A DNA stretch of 64,000 nucleotides from Pseudoprimorskyibacter insulae (GCF_900302505.1 NZ_OMOJ01000009.1:37124-101123), one strand, 5' to 3'; positions 27,078-35,665 are shown, counted from the first letter of the stretch. Notes: a model not told the origin generated them from the letters alone. A program made the numbers and translations.

Positions 27078-28237
27078 AACGCAGAACACGCCGAAGCCTC
27101 GTTGCCATTGCCGTCATCGCATTGATCGTCATGGCCGGTTGGTTCTTTCTGACCGAACGCCCCATCGCGGTGCAGGTGGTCACCATCGATCGGGATGTTC
27201 CGGTCCGGATCTACGGACTTGGCACGGTGGAGGCGCGCATCGTTTCCCGGATCGGGTTCGAGGTTGGCGCCGCCTTGACCGGTCTGGAGGTCGATAATGG
27301 CGATGCCGTTGCGCGGGGTCAGATACTGGCGCGACTGCACGCCGCCGAACAGGAGGCCCGGGTGGCACGTGCCGCCGCATCCGCCGAAGCGGCGGACGCG
27401 ACACTTGGACGAACCCGCGCGAACGTCGTGCGTGCACGTGCCGTTCTTGCACAGCGTGAGGCGACCAATACCCGTCAACAAGCCTTGGCCGTCCGCAACA
27501 CGATCTCTGCGCAAAGAGCGGAGGAAGCGCAGCGCGACGTGGACGTCGCGGCCGCGGAGCTTGCCGTGGCCGAAAGCGATATCGCGGTCGCGCTGGCACA
27601 ACGTGCCGATGCCGAAGCTGCATTGCGCTACGAGCAAGCGCTCCTCGATCATCATGTTCTGAGGGCACCCTTCGACGCGATTGTCGTTGATCGACATGTC
27701 GAGGCGGGCACGGTCGTGCGTGCGGGCGAGCCGATTTTCACGCTGATGGACCCCACAACCGTTTGGACACTGGCTTATGTCGACGAAGCGCGTGCCGGTG
27801 CCATTGCCTTGGGCCAGTCGGCAGAAGTTCGGCTGCGGTCGCTGCCACACGAGGTCTTTAGCGGCACGGTGGCGCGGATCGGTATCGAGAGTGATCGCGT
27901 CAACGAGGAGCGGCGCGTCTGGATCGCCTGCGACCGCTGTCCGCCGCAAGTCTATCTGGGAGAACAGGCCGAAGTCAGGATCACCGTCGCTCTTCTGACC
28001 GAAGCCTTCCTTGTGCCCGAGATTGCCGTCAGCGGTTTCGATGGGCACCAGGGCCGCGTCTGGGTGGTGCGGGACGAGAAACTGACCGAGGTTTCTGCGG
28101 TGTTCGGCCACCGCACGGAAGACGCACGGCTGGAGATCGTGAGCGGACTGGCCGAGGGTGACCAGGTGGTCTCGGCTCCCGCGAAAGGCCTGTCCGAAGG
28201 GCGGATGGCGCGTGTCTTGGGGGGAGGGGCATCATGA
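27074..28237 (+). CDS. HlyD-type periplasmic adaptor of an ABC exporter
   Basis: A 387-residue membrane-fusion protein. An N-terminal signal-anchor span (residues 8-26) is followed by a lipoyl half (GAALTGLEVDNGDAVARGQI), a long alanine-rich coiled coil (about 85-180), the second lipoyl half (VLRAPFDAIVVDRHVEAGT) and beta-barrel regions. It would link the inner-membrane permease to an outer-membrane channel. A pair of cysteines (ACDRCPPQVYLG) lies in the beta-barrel region. Its start overlaps the TetR stop (ATGA). Confidence 0.85.
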   Translation: MKRRTRRSLVAIAVIALIVMAGWFFLTERPIAVQVVTIDRDVPVRIYGLGTVEARIVSRIGFEVGAALTGLEVDNGDAVARGQILARLHAAEQEARVARAAASAEAADATLGRTRANVVRARAVLAQREATNTRQQALAVRNTISAQRAEEAQRDVDVAAAELAVAESDIAVALAQRADAEAALRYEQALLDHHVLRAPFDAIVVDRHVEAGTVVRAGEPIFTLMDPTTVWTLAYVDEARAGAIALGQSAEVRLRSLPHEVFSGTVARIGIESDRVNEERRVWIACDRCPPQVYLGEQAEVRITVALLTEAFLVPEIAVSGFDGHQGRVWVVRDEKLTEVSAVFGHRTEDARLEIVSGLAEGDQVVSAPAKGLSEGRMARVLGGGAS

Positions 28238-29370
28238 ACCTCGCCTACCGCGATGTGCGTCACAACCTGTTTCGATTTGTGCTGACCTGTCTTGGCCTCA
28301 GTCTGCTGATGGCGGTCGTGCTGGCGATGATCGGGATCTACAATGGTCTGGTCGCCGACGCATTAAATATCGTGAAGGCACCGCAAGCCGATCTTTGGGT
28401 GGTGGAATCGGGCACGCAAGGCCCATTTGCGGAGGCCTCAAAGATCCCCGGCAGCACGCGTGATGCCGTCGCCCGGCTGCATGGCGTGGCAGAAGCGGGC
28501 AGCATCACCTACCAGACCGTCGAGGCGCGCCATGCGGGCGACACACTGCGCCTGTATGTCATCGGCTATGAGCCAGGGCGCCCCGGCGGGCCGCAGGCAA
28601 TTGCCGAGGGGCGCGGTATCACGCAGACCCATTTCGAACTAGTGGCCGACCGGCAGACCGGGCTTGTGGTCGGCGACCGCATCCGCCTCGGCCGCAACAG
28701 CTTTGCTGTCGTTGGCCTCGTCGAGGATACGATGAATTCGGGCGGCGACCCTGCCGCGTTCATCACACTCGTCGATGCGCAAACCCTGCAATCGCAACTT
28801 GCCCCGCCAGCCCAGCGAGTCCAGACCGCGCGGGGTGCCGGCCTGCTGGAAAGCGCCGACACCGTTGCGGCGGTCATCGCCCGGCTCGAACCCGCGGCCG
28901 ATCCGCAGGGTGTCGCCACCACTGTTCGTCAGTGGAAGCACCTCGGCGCGCTGACGCAGGCAGAGCAGGAGGCGATCCTGATCGGGTCGGTCGTGGACCG
29001 CGCCAAGCGGCAGATCGGCCTGTTCCTCGGTATTCTGCTGACGGTCTCGGCCGTGGTGATCGCGCTGATCATCTACACGATGACGATGGAAAAACTCAAA
29101 CAGATTGCCACCTTGAAGCTGATCGGCGCGCCCGATCGCACCATCGTCAGCCTGATCGTGCAACAATCGCTAGCCCTGGGTATGGTTGGCTGGAGTTTCG
29201 GCCTGATCCTGATCCTGCTGGTCAAGGACTACTTCCCCCGCCGCGTCGTGCTGGAGCCGGTGAATGCGGCGGCACTCGGCGGGATTATCATCGTGGTTTG
29301 TATCGTCGCCAGCGGGCTTGGTGTCCGCGCAGCGCTGAAGGTCGATCCGGCAACAGCGATCGGAGGCTGA
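28234..29370 (+). CDS. FtsX/MacB-like ABC transporter permease
   Basis: A 378-residue permease with one N-terminal span (about residues 15-38), a large periplasmic MacB-type domain, and three C-terminal spans (from about 258), with the FtsX-like block KLKQIATLKLIGAPDRTIVS. This layout matches MacB-family mechanotransmission exporters rather than classical importers. It overlaps the adaptor gene by 4 bases and precedes its ATPase by 3, so the three subunits form one exporter. Confidence 0.87.
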   Translation: MNLAYRDVRHNLFRFVLTCLGLSLLMAVVLAMIGIYNGLVADALNIVKAPQADLWVVESGTQGPFAEASKIPGSTRDAVARLHGVAEAGSITYQTVEARHAGDTLRLYVIGYEPGRPGGPQAIAEGRGITQTHFELVADRQTGLVVGDRIRLGRNSFAVVGLVEDTMNSGGDPAAFITLVDAQTLQSQLAPPAQRVQTARGAGLLESADTVAAVIARLEPAADPQGVATTVRQWKHLGALTQAEQEAILIGSVVDRAKRQIGLFLGILLTVSAVVIALIIYTMTMEKLKQIATLKLIGAPDRTIVSLIVQQSLALGMVGWSFGLILILLVKDYFPRRVVLEPVNAAALGGIIIVVCIVASGLGVRAALKVDPATAIGG

Positions 29371-29373
29371 ACA

Positions 29374-30084
29374 ATGGATGACGCGCGCCAGCCCCTGATC
29401 GAGATCGCCGGCGTCTCCAAGCATTTTGGCGAGGGCGAGGCGCGCGTCGATGCGCTGCGCGACATTGGCCTGACCGTACGCCGTGGCGAGGTGGTCGCCC
29501 TGCTGGGCCCATCGGGTTCGGGCAAGACCACACTGCTCAACGTCATCGGCTGCATTATCGCGCCGACCGTAGGCCGGGTGACGCTGGACGGCGAACTGGT
29601 CTATGACAACCGCGCCCTGCGCGGCGATCTGCGCCGCCTGCGGCTCGACAAGATCGGCTTCATCTTTCAGTTCCATAACCTGCTTCCGTTTCTCAACGCC
29701 TGTGACAATGTCGCCTTGGTGTTGACGCTGGCGGGTCGATCGTCTGCGGAGGCTCAAGAGCGGGCTGTGGAGTTGCTCGATTATCTTGAAGTAGGCCATC
29801 GCAAGGACGCCATGCCGGCACTCCTGTCCGGAGGTGAAGCGCAACGCGTGGCCATCGCGCGCGCGCTCGCGAACAGTCCGCGCATCATCCTTGCGGACGA
29901 GCCTACGGCGGCGCTGGACAGCAAACGCGCGGGGATCGTGATGGATCTTCTGCGCAAACTGGCTGCCGAACAGGATGCCTGCATTGTCGCCGTCACCCAT
30001 GACGAAAAGATCTACGACCGCTTCGACCGGTTGTTTCACCTGCGCGATGGGGTTCTGGAAGATCAAGAGGAGGAAGTGTCGTGA
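29374..30084 (+). CDS. ABC transporter ATPase (LolD/MacB type)
   Basis: A 236-residue ATPase. Walker A GPSGSGKTT (about 45-53), Q-loop FIFQFHNLLPFLN, signature LLSGGEAQRVAIARAL and Walker B IILADEPTAALD are intact. The sequence class is that of LolD/MacB partners, in line with the neighbouring FtsX-type permease and HlyD adaptor. Its stop overlaps the GTG start of the next small membrane-protein gene. Confidence 0.92.
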   Translation: MDDARQPLIEIAGVSKHFGEGEARVDALRDIGLTVRRGEVVALLGPSGSGKTTLLNVIGCIIAPTVGRVTLDGELVYDNRALRGDLRRLRLDKIGFIFQFHNLLPFLNACDNVALVLTLAGRSSAEAQERAVELLDYLEVGHRKDAMPALLSGGEAQRVAIARALANSPRIILADEPTAALDSKRAGIVMDLLRKLAAEQDACIVAVTHDEKIYDRFDRLFHLRDGVLEDQEEEVS

Positions 30085-30494
30085 AGAACCTTTCAAACAG
30101 AATTTGGCCAATGAAAACTGCTGCAGGCGTCGCCATTGTCTTTGGAGTTCTGACCATACTGTCCGGTGGCAGAGTGCTTTTCGGTGGTGAAGCTGCGCAG
30201 GCAGCAGCTGGCAACGCGGTTTACTTCGTATTGTGGTTCAATTTTCTATCGGGGTTTGTCTATGTTCTGGCTGGTGTTGGGATAGCGATGTTGCGTCGCT
30301 GGGCGGTTTGGATCGCTATCACAATAGCTGTCTCGATCGCGGCTGTGTTCGCACTTTTTGGTCTGCACATCTATGGGGGTGGAGCCTTCGAGATGCGCAC
30401 GGTGGGCGCGATGACCTTGCGCCTCATCGTTTGGGTGGCCATTGCCATCATCGCAGGCAGGACCATTCTTGCTAAACAACACATCGCAGAGTGA
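30081..30494 (+). CDS. Small four-span membrane protein, unknown function
   Basis: A 137-residue protein with four hydrophobic segments (about 13-30, 45-68, 72-95 and 108-128). The start is GTG at 30081, supported by AGGAGG 8 bases upstream and a 4-base overlap with the ATPase gene. No catalytic motif is seen. Its place as last gene of the efflux operon suggests an accessory role, but nothing in the sequence proves it. The IS200-like element begins about 10 bases after its stop. Confidence 0.7.
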   Translation: MKNLSNRIWPMKTAAGVAIVFGVLTILSGGRVLFGGEAAQAAAGNAVYFVLWFNFLSGFVYVLAGVGIAMLRRWAVWIAITIAVSIAAVFALFGLHIYGGGAFEMRTVGAMTLRLIVWVAIAIIAGRTILAKQHIAE

Positions 30495-30525
30495 GTGAAC
30501 GACACACCGGCTGACGCCGGTGGCA

Positions 30526-30924
30526 TCATTTTGCGGAATGTAATTCCAGGTGCTGCATGATGATGTCGTCTGTCACATTTCCCGAGGTGGTCGAGAAGTA
30601 TCCGCGGGCCCAGAACCGTCTGCCCCAGTAACGCTTGCGCAAGTCGGGAAACTCCATCTGGATGCGACGCGATGACCGGCCCTTGATCCGCTGCATCACG
30701 TCCGAGAGCGACAGCTTGGGCGGGATTGACAGGAACATGTGGACATGGTCCCGCGCGAGCACCCCGCGTACGATATGGACGCCCAGTTCCTCGCAGGTCT
30801 GGCGGATGATCTCGCGGATCCGTTCCCGCATAGCGCCCTGAAGAACCTTGTAGCGGTATTTCGTGACCCAGACGACGTGGAACCTGTGGTAAAATCGCGT
30901 GTGCGCGGATGACGAATAGCGCAT
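30526..30924 (-). CDS. tnpA: IS200/IS605 TnpA (HUH, Y1) transposase
   Basis: A 132-residue transposase that moves single-stranded DNA. H60-x-H62 (DHVHMFLSIP) is the HUH metal-binding motif and Y109 (ARGYFSTTSG) the nucleophile. Length is normal and no frame break is seen, so it may be active. The ATG at 30924 is chosen because AGGAGA lies at the right distance upstream; an upstream start would lie inside the stem-loop. That ribosome site is buried in a 26-bp inverted repeat, as expected for tight translational repression. Confidence 0.92.
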   Translation of the reverse strand: MRYSSSAHTRFYHRFHVVWVTKYRYKVLQGAMRERIREIIRQTCEELGVHIVRGVLARDHVHMFLSIPPKLSLSDVMQRIKGRSSRRIQMEFPDLRKRYWGRRFWARGYFSTTSGNVTDDIIMQHLELHSAK

Positions 30925-30990
30925 GATGTTCTCTCCTGAATTTTGAAGCCTTACGGGCAAGCCGGGCTTCAAAATTCAGGAGAGAACATC
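30925..30990 (-). promoter_or_regulatory. 26-bp perfect inverted repeat covering the tnpA ribosome-binding site
   Basis: Arms at 30925-30950 and 30965-30990 are perfectly complementary around a 14-base loop. On the minus strand the 3' arm contains the AGGAGA ribosome-binding site and ends directly before the tnpA ATG, so any RNA made here would hide the start. Known IS200 elements use a leader hairpin to block outside transcription and translation; this one is longer than needed for a simple terminator. Confidence 0.8.
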
Positions 30991-31210
30991 AGAACAAGAT
31001 ACGCTGAAGCGGACCGGCTGAAAGCCGGTGGTTTATCTCCAATAGGTGGAAAATTAAGTTCATTCGCTTCAACGCTTGGAGCCCGGTGTTAGGTGAACTG
31101 GCTCCATGCATGTTGCTGCAAAAGCGCAATCGATCTTGAGAATGCTAAAGCTACGGCGGGAACACCCGCATCTTCCGAGCTAAGGTTTGAAATATGCTTG
31201 TGACAGCGAG

Positions 31211-31226
31211 TTTGTGCTAGCGCAAA
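31211..31226. promoter_or_regulatory. Near-perfect 16-base palindrome upstream of the DUF1858 gene
   Basis: TTTGTGCT-AGCGCAAA pairs at seven of eight positions in each arm and lies 53 bases before the DUF1858 start. It could be an operator of an unknown regulator. No FNR-type box was found in this gap. Confidence 0.3.
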
Positions 31227-31279
31227 GACGCTGCGACCGACTCCGTTAGGATGAAAGTTTAGGCACTCGTGAGGCTGAT

Positions 31280-31510
31280 ATGCAAAGGCCCAAATGTGAC
31301 GACCTGAATGATCTCTCGCTATGCGCGCTGATGACGCAATGGCCGCAAACAATTCCAGTTTTCATTAAGTATAAAATGTTGTGCGTCGGTTGCATGGTGA
31401 GTTCTTTTCACACGGTCGAAGACGCCAGCAAAGAACATGGCGTTGACGATGCACTTTTTAAGGCTGACCTTCGCAAATGTATGGGGTGTCAGAAAACGCC
31501 AGAAATCTAA
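31280..31510 (+). CDS. DUF1858 domain protein (ScdA_N-like)
   Basis: A 76-residue protein. The segment LMTQWPQTIPVFIKYKMLCVGCMVSSFHTVEDAS matches DUF1858 (given here as LMTQWPQTIPVFIKYKM and CVGCMVSSFHTVEDA); C35-x2-C38 is the family cysteine pair and a second CMGC pair lies at 67-70. The same domain forms the N-terminus of ScdA/YtfE repair proteins, whose diiron half is encoded separately at 6002, so the two may cooperate under NO stress. GAGG lies 5 bases before the ATG. Confidence 0.82.
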   Translation: MQRPKCDDLNDLSLCALMTQWPQTIPVFIKYKMLCVGCMVSSFHTVEDASKEHGVDDALFKADLRKCMGCQKTPEI

Positions 31511-31660
31511 CCACGTCACCGAGGCCTCGAACTGCTTGGAATAATCGTGGCAAGACTTTGAAACATGACGAGTCAGGTAAATGCAGACTAAGGCTCTGCT
31601 TCAATGAGGCGCAAGGTAAATGGCGATGCAAGAATTTCGCAAAAAGGAAAGATCTTGGGC

Positions 31661-32062
31661 GTGACAAAAACTAGCATTCTGATCTTTGCACTTGTAGCTA
31701 GTGCTGGGCCATTGCTTGCCGACACGGTTTGTCGGTTGGAGCTTCAGGAACGAGCTGGCCCACAGTTGATGGCAACACTCACAATGACTGATGCAACCGC
31801 AACTATTGAGTATGAACCTCAGACCGGATTTCTCTACCCGTTCACCTTCGATTGTTCTTCTATTGAAAAACTAATCTGTGTGACCGTCAATCGGTGGTCT
31901 CTACATGCAATATCCTTTGAGTATCCTTCATACGCAATTACGCTTTCAGTGCTCGATAGAGAAGCGTATGGCACTGCGGCGACAAATACCACAATCAGAT
32001 TATGGACAATCATTAACTGTGTCGGTGACACTGAGTTTGACTGGCTCAGTCGGAGACCATAG
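31661..32062 (+). CDS. Hypothetical secreted protein
   Basis: About 133 residues. From the GTG at 31661 the N-terminus TKTSILIFALVASAGPLLAD reads as a signal peptide with a cleavage site after LLA. The mature part is small, with cysteines in DTVCRLEL, FDCSS, KLICVTV and NCVGD that could form disulfides. GGAAAG is 14 bases upstream; a TTG at 31655 is also possible. It resembles no family I know. Codon use and base composition are more AT-rich than the flanking operons, suggesting a different origin. Confidence 0.5.
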   Translation: MTKTSILIFALVASAGPLLADTVCRLELQERAGPQLMATLTMTDATATIEYEPQTGFLYPFTFDCSSIEKLICVTVNRWSLHAISFEYPSYAITLSVLDREAYGTAATNTTIRLWTIINCVGDTEFDWLSRRP

Positions 32063-32196
32063 CGTTACAATCCGCAGTTTGCGGGCCTGTGCTTCGGGAG
32101 CCAGAGTTGCCGTTTGATGTGCGACGGTAGACGTAGTCCAGAACGGTCCATTTGAATTAGAATGAACATAATAAACCTTACGCGTATTTATACTTA

Positions 32197-32224
32197 TTGT
32201 TGCGGTAGTATATTATCGTATGTA
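32197..32224 (+). promoter_or_regulatory. Predicted promoter with conjugation-module element, copy A
   Basis: TTGTTG (32197-32202) and TATGTA (32219-32224) are 16 bases apart and could be -35 and -10 boxes. Between and into the -10 lies GTATATTATCGTATG (32208-32222), shared almost exactly with two other promoters in the module (34277-34305 and 59198-59225). The downstream gene starts at 32255. Confidence 0.55.
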
Positions 32225-32254
32225 TGCTGAGCCTTGTTGCAAAGGGCCCTCAGC

Positions 32255-33001
32255 ATGCGTCATCTACTCAAGAAACTCCTCCCCTCGTTCGCAGTCGCTT
32301 TGGCTGTGGCGGGTCTTTCGCTGCCGATGGCCGCCCGCGCGCAGACCTACCCGATCGATTGCGCGATCCTCTTGTGCCTGTCAGGCGGTTGGCCTGCTTC
32401 CGTGCCATGCGCCAGAGCTCGCGCCGAATTCATCCGACGCATTACGCCATGGCCGGTGGAACCGCCGCTACAAATCTGGCGCTGTCCTATGGGTGTTTCC
32501 TATGAGACTGCCCCAGCACCAAGCAGTGCAGAACGCATCTTTGAAGCGTTCTTCCAGAACAACAACACTGGACCGCGACAATCCTTTCCAGCGCGCGATG
32601 CCGCTGACCCAATTGAGGCTGCATGGCGCACTCCAGAAGCCCCAGATGACCTTGTTCGCGCCGATCGGGCCCTTCGGCTTGTTCAGGACCGCGCGGACAT
32701 CGACATTAGCGGACCTGAATTCAACTTCGTACGATCCATCCGAGTCTTTGATGTCCGGTATGCCCGACAGCACGAATCCGGTCGTGATGGTGACTGCAAC
32801 CGTAGCGCCACCGTGGTCCTCGGCACTTATGGCATCCAAGGTGACTTCGCCTGGCAGAGGTCTTCCATAGCCGCCCTACCAGCCGACCATGTCGGTCTCG
32901 AACGCTGGGGCCAGAATTGCCCCGGCATCTATCACCGTTCCGTGTTCGTCGATTGGCGTGACTATGAGGGCAATTATGGGTTTGAGCAGGTAAACTACTG
33001 A
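32255..33001 (+). CDS. Hypothetical exported protein at the head of the conjugation module
   Basis: A 248-residue protein beginning with a clear signal peptide (MRHLLKKLLPSFAVALAVAG to about residue 30, ending in ARAQ). The mature part has several cysteines (DCAILLC, VPCARAR, WRCPMG, DCNRSA, QNCPG). It matches no family that I can name. Its promoter carries the same element as other conjugation operons, which ties it to the module. ATG 32255 is preferred to TTG 32234 because the signal peptide starts there. Confidence 0.65.
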   Translation: MRHLLKKLLPSFAVALAVAGLSLPMAARAQTYPIDCAILLCLSGGWPASVPCARARAEFIRRITPWPVEPPLQIWRCPMGVSYETAPAPSSAERIFEAFFQNNNTGPRQSFPARDAADPIEAAWRTPEAPDDLVRADRALRLVQDRADIDISGPEFNFVRSIRVFDVRYARQHESGRDGDCNRSATVVLGTYGIQGDFAWQRSSIAALPADHVGLERWGQNCPGIYHRSVFVDWRDYEGNYGFEQVNY

Positions 33002-33121
33002 CCTACCGCTGCATTGGCTGGCCACGGAACCCGGCTCCTTTGAATTGTACGACGGCACCGCTTACGCATCGCGGTCCACAGGCTATTTGGCGTTTCGGCA
33101 ACCACTGCAGGCTCTCTGTCC

Positions 33122-33349
33122 TCACCCGCCCTCGTCACTTCCGATCCGCGTGAGCGCGTCGAAGTCAATTTCCTGTTTCTGTTCCGCAGTGAGATCCGGC
33201 CGGATTTCCGACACCGGTTGGGGCCCGTGGACGTCCCACATCACCGCATGCGCGCCTGTAGTCCAGCGATAAACCCAACCAACAACGCTGCACCCATCGG
33301 TCCCGATCAGATTGGCGATCGCGACGCCCTCACCTTTATCATCGTTCAC
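33122..33349 (-). CDS. Small hypothetical protein
   Basis: A 75-residue reading frame from a GTG start with AGGAAG upstream. The sequence (for example GWVYRWTTGAHAVMWDVHG) is low in the biased residues typical of spurious frames, which is the main support. No family was recognised. It lies convergent to the secreted-protein gene and upstream of an XRE regulator on the same strand. Treat as probable at best. Confidence 0.45.
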   Translation of the reverse strand: MNDDKGEGVAIANLIGTDGCSVVGWVYRWTTGAHAVMWDVHGPQPVSEIRPDLTAEQKQEIDFDALTRIGSDEGG

Positions 33350-33517
33350 TGTTTACTGACTTCCTGCACTGTGGCGCTGAATTTGCGGCATGGTGTCATA
33401 AGGCGCTCACTCGCGCCGCAGGCCGCACGTGGTGGATGTTGGCTAACTGCTCTTCATTGAGGTAGCTGATCTCACGCGGGGACATCCAAAGCAGAACGCC
33501 CCAGAATTGCATTGTTT

Positions 33518-33775
33518 TCAAATCTTGTGGTCGGGCTCCGTGGCGGCTTCGACGATCGCCAGAACCTCCGATAAGTCGAAGCCAAGCGCCCGGGACAATA
33601 CGATGAACTCGACAACGTCGATCCGTCGCTGGCCACTTTCAATGCGCGCCACGAGAGACTGATGACAGTCGAGCCTGTCCGCCAAGTCTTTCTGCCCCTG
33701 ACCCGCGTGTTTTCGGGCCTCGACCAAAGACTGACAAAGGGCCAGATGCCCGGTACTCCAGATTGTTTTCGACAC
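33518..33775 (-). CDS. XRE-family helix-turn-helix regulator
   Basis: An 85-residue single-domain repressor. GQKDLADRLDCHQSLVARIE (about residues 28-47) is a Cro/C1-type helix-turn-helix, followed by QRRIDVVEFIVLSRALGFD. The GTG start at 33775 sits directly beside an inverted repeat that covers the ribosome site, so it likely represses itself. It is a candidate master regulator for the neighbouring conjugation genes, whose promoters share a common element, though its own site is different. Confidence 0.82.
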   Translation of the reverse strand: MSKTIWSTGHLALCQSLVEARKHAGQGQKDLADRLDCHQSLVARIESGQRRIDVVEFIVLSRALGFDLSEVLAIVEAATEPDHKI

Positions 33776-33776
33776 G

Positions 33777-33797
33777 CGTCACATACCTTTTGTGACG
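33777..33797. promoter_or_regulatory. Inverted repeat at the XRE start, likely autoregulatory operator
   Basis: CGTCACA (33777-33783) and TGTGACG (33791-33797) are perfect 7-base arms around 7 bases. The repeat abuts the GTG start and includes the AAAGG ribosome site on the minus strand, so bound protein would block transcription or translation. Confidence 0.6.
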
Positions 33798-33899
33798 TCG
33801 CTAGCGGATGAAATCTGTTATCTAAAAAGTAGATATTTGAGGGTGTTATCGGCGTCTGGTTTCCAAGGGATGCAAGTCTGATGCATGCCCAGTGGCCCA

Positions 33900-34160
33900 T
33901 CAATCCCCCACCAGTTCCAGAAACCGCCCGTAGTCCTGACTGACTTCGCGGGCTTCTTCGAAAGCACGCGCACGCTCCTGTTCGAGGCAGCGGAAGTAGT
34001 CCTGAATGTCCGCGATGTAGACCTCAAAGTCCCGCCGGATGATGTCGGCATAATCCGTAGCCGCTTGCGAATCGCTGGGAACGAACGGCCGGACCGGGGC
34101 GAGACAGGATTCTGCGTGGCTTGCAGCCGGAACGAGCAAAAGCAGTGCTACAGACTGCAT
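33900..34160 (-). CDS. Small exported protein, conjugation-associated
   Basis: An 86-residue protein from ATG 34160: MQSVALLLLVPAASHAESC reads as a signal peptide cleaved after SHA, and the mature part is a charged helix (SQAATDYADIIRRDFEVYIA) with two cysteines. Alternative TTG starts at 34184 and 34220 would add a short positively charged N-terminus. No family was recognised. It is divergent from the 34322 gene across a promoter with the shared element. Confidence 0.55.
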   Translation of the reverse strand: MQSVALLLLVPAASHAESCLAPVRPFVPSDSQAATDYADIIRRDFEVYIADIQDYFRCLEQERARAFEEAREVSQDYGRFLELVGD

Positions 34161-34276
34161 GCCCACCCATCGGCTCAACCGCAGGTTTCTGAAACCCCTA
34201 TTTTCCTTGATAGACGCCAATGGCCGTGCCTAGAGTTTGAGTAACCGAGATACAGCCGTATCTGCCGCATTATATC

Positions 34277-34305
34277 TTGCGGATAATAATATACTATCGT
34301 AACTC
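34277..34305 (+). promoter_or_regulatory. Predicted promoter with conjugation-module element, copy B
   Basis: TTGCGG (34277-34282), a 17-base spacer and TAACTC (34300-34305) align with the promoters at 32197 and 59198. The shared part here is ATATACTATCGTAAC (34289-34303). The start of the next gene is 17 bases downstream at 34322, heading the genes that lead into the virB operon. Confidence 0.55.
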
Positions 34306-34321
34306 TGGGCTTCAAGTGGGA

Positions 34322-34717
34322 ATGCCCGGGCGTTGCGCGTTTGAAGAAAGCGTGAGCCGGGCCATGAACTGGGACATCGAAGCACCAAATGTGGTTACGG
34401 AAGCACGTTTCCGCGAACTCGTGGAAAGTGGCTATAGCGCAGAAATCCTGTGTCAGGAGTCGGCACATAAGAAGGGCCCCAGCTATTACGGGGTCTGGAT
34501 CATGCGTGTGGTCTCTGACGAGGGCGTGGAAAAGCTGCTGGTCACAGCCCGTACCCGAACGACCTATAACGACATCAAGATCCGCGAGTTCAAGACCATT
34601 ACGGGCGTGGTCTCCTTCCTTATCGGGATCGGCTTCTCCCATGCCGATGTCCCGCTCGAGGAAGGCCAGCGGACAACGCACAAACTGGCTACAACCGACA
34701 AGGGCGGCAGCAAGTAG
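34322..34717 (+). CDS. Hypothetical protein at the start of the virB operon
   Basis: A 131-residue protein, acidic then basic, without signal peptide or known motif; one hydrophobic stretch ([16 protein letters not shown]) lies near residue 100. GTGGG precedes the ATG. The 3' quarter overlaps the likely start of the following transglycosylase gene. Its promoter carries the shared element, and its place before virB genes suggests regulation or entry-exclusion roles, but neither can be shown. Confidence 0.6.
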   Translation: MPGRCAFEESVSRAMNWDIEAPNVVTEARFRELVESGYSAEILCQESAHKKGPSYYGVWIMRVVSDEGVEKLLVTARTRTTYNDIKIREFKTITGVVSFLIGIGFSHADVPLEEGQRTTHKLATTDKGGSK

Positions 34718-35375
34718 CCTTCTCCTTTTCTGGTATCTCGCAGGTCCCGCCACAGCGCAAATGGTACTGGTCATGGAGAGCGATGGCTCTCTGACCCCGT
34801 CCCGCTCCCAGGACAGCTTTGCCCGCAATTACAATGACGGCATTGGCCAGGGGTCCGCTGCTGATGAGCTGGCGATCCTCGGTGAGATTGACGTTAAGCC
34901 AGACGAAATCCAGATAGCAGCCCTCTCGCGGCCCGCTCCCCTGCCCCGTGCCGAAGTTCTCTCGGCCATCGAGGCCACCGCCCTCCGCTATGCCAGTCAT
35001 CCCGGGCTGCGCCGCACGGATCTCTCGGTTCGTGATTGGCTGACGCTCTACCGTGCCAATATCGAAGTCGAGAGCGCCTATCGGCAGGATGCGGTCTCGA
35101 GCGCTGGCGCCATTGGCCTTGGTCAATTGATGCCAGCAACCGCCCGCGATCTCGGTGTCGATCCACGCGATCCGCTTCAGAACCTCGACGGCTCCGCCCG
35201 CTACCTCGCGATGATGCTGGAGACATTCGGCGATCCGCGTCTGGCGCTGGCTGCCTACAACGCCGGACAGGATGCAGTGCGCCAATACGGCGGCATTCCC
35301 CCCTACCGAGAAACCCGGAACCACGTGGCCCGAGTCATGGCCGTCGTGGCCCGATTGCAAGGAACAAATTCATGA
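34641..35375 (+). CDS. Lytic transglycosylase, VirB1-like (first copy)
   Basis: About 244 residues with a C-terminal SLT domain (about 135-240). The catalytic glutamate is in IEVESAY, followed by [17 protein letters not shown] and the [10 protein letters not shown] segment. It would open the cell wall for the conjugation channel. A signal-like stretch [16 protein letters not shown] requires a start upstream of ATG 34761, and ATG codons at 34641 or 34647, overlapping the previous gene, fit best. The stop overlaps the virB2 ATG. Confidence 0.8.
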   Translation: MPMSRSRKASGQRTNWLQPTRAAASSLLLFWYLAGPATAQMVLVMESDGSLTPSRSQDSFARNYNDGIGQGSAADELAILGEIDVKPDEIQIAALSRPAPLPRAEVLSAIEATALRYASHPGLRRTDLSVRDWLTLYRANIEVESAYRQDAVSSAGAIGLGQLMPATARDLGVDPRDPLQNLDGSARYLAMMLETFGDPRLALAAYNAGQDAVRQYGGIPPYRETRNHVARVMAVVARLQGTNS

Positions 35376-35665
35376 AACACATATCCAACCTGTTTATTGC
35401 CTCACTCGCGCTGTTACTGCTCATTGCAGAACCGGCTCTTGCGCAAAGCATCGATCTCTCGCCGATTCAGAGCCTGTTGCAAGGCATCGTCGATGCGCTG
35501 ACCGGCCCGCTTGGCGTTGTCATCGCCACGCTGGCCGTGCTCGGCGTTTTCTTGAGCTGGTTCTTCAACATCATCGATCTGCGACAGGCGCTCTGGGTTC
35601 TTGTCGGCATCGCCGGTGTTGCCGCCGCTCCCACCATCGTTGCCGCGGTCTTCGCCGGTGGCTGA
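35372..35665 (+). CDS. virB2: Conjugal pilin, VirB2/TrbC family
   Basis: A 97-residue pilin precursor. A long signal peptide ([20 protein letters not shown] to PALAQ) is followed by two hydrophobic helices (about 45-65 and 72-92) separated by the short polar loop NIIDLRQ, the standard VirB2/TrbC hairpin. Pilin subunits polymerise into the pilus. The start overlaps the transglycosylase stop (ATGA). Confidence 0.9.
   Translation: MKHISNLFIASLALLLLIAEPALAQSIDLSPIQSLLQGIVDALTGPLGVVIATLAVLGVFLSWFFNIIDLRQALWVLVGIAGVAAAPTIVAAVFAGG

Larger units (their letters stand above)
30505..31029 (-). mobile_element. IS200/IS605-family insertion sequence (IS200-like, single gene)
   Basis: A compact element with one transposase gene and no tnpB. 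Both ends carry subterminal hairpins of nearly the same sequence: 30505-30522 (CACCGGC-TGAC-GCCGGTG) and 31013-31029 (ACCGGC-TGAAA-GCCGGT), as IS200/IS605 elements need because they are recognised by hairpins rather than terminal inverted repeats. The exact tips and the target sequence cannot be fixed by eye; the coordinates mark the outer hairpin edges. The element separates the efflux operon from the DUF1858 gene. Confidence 0.85.

Noticed and set aside
33370..33480. A 29-codon minus-strand frame (MSPREISYLNEEQL start) between the small protein and the XRE gene
   Set aside because: It reads like protein but is too short and has no clear ribosome site; it may be a gene remnant and could not be supported.
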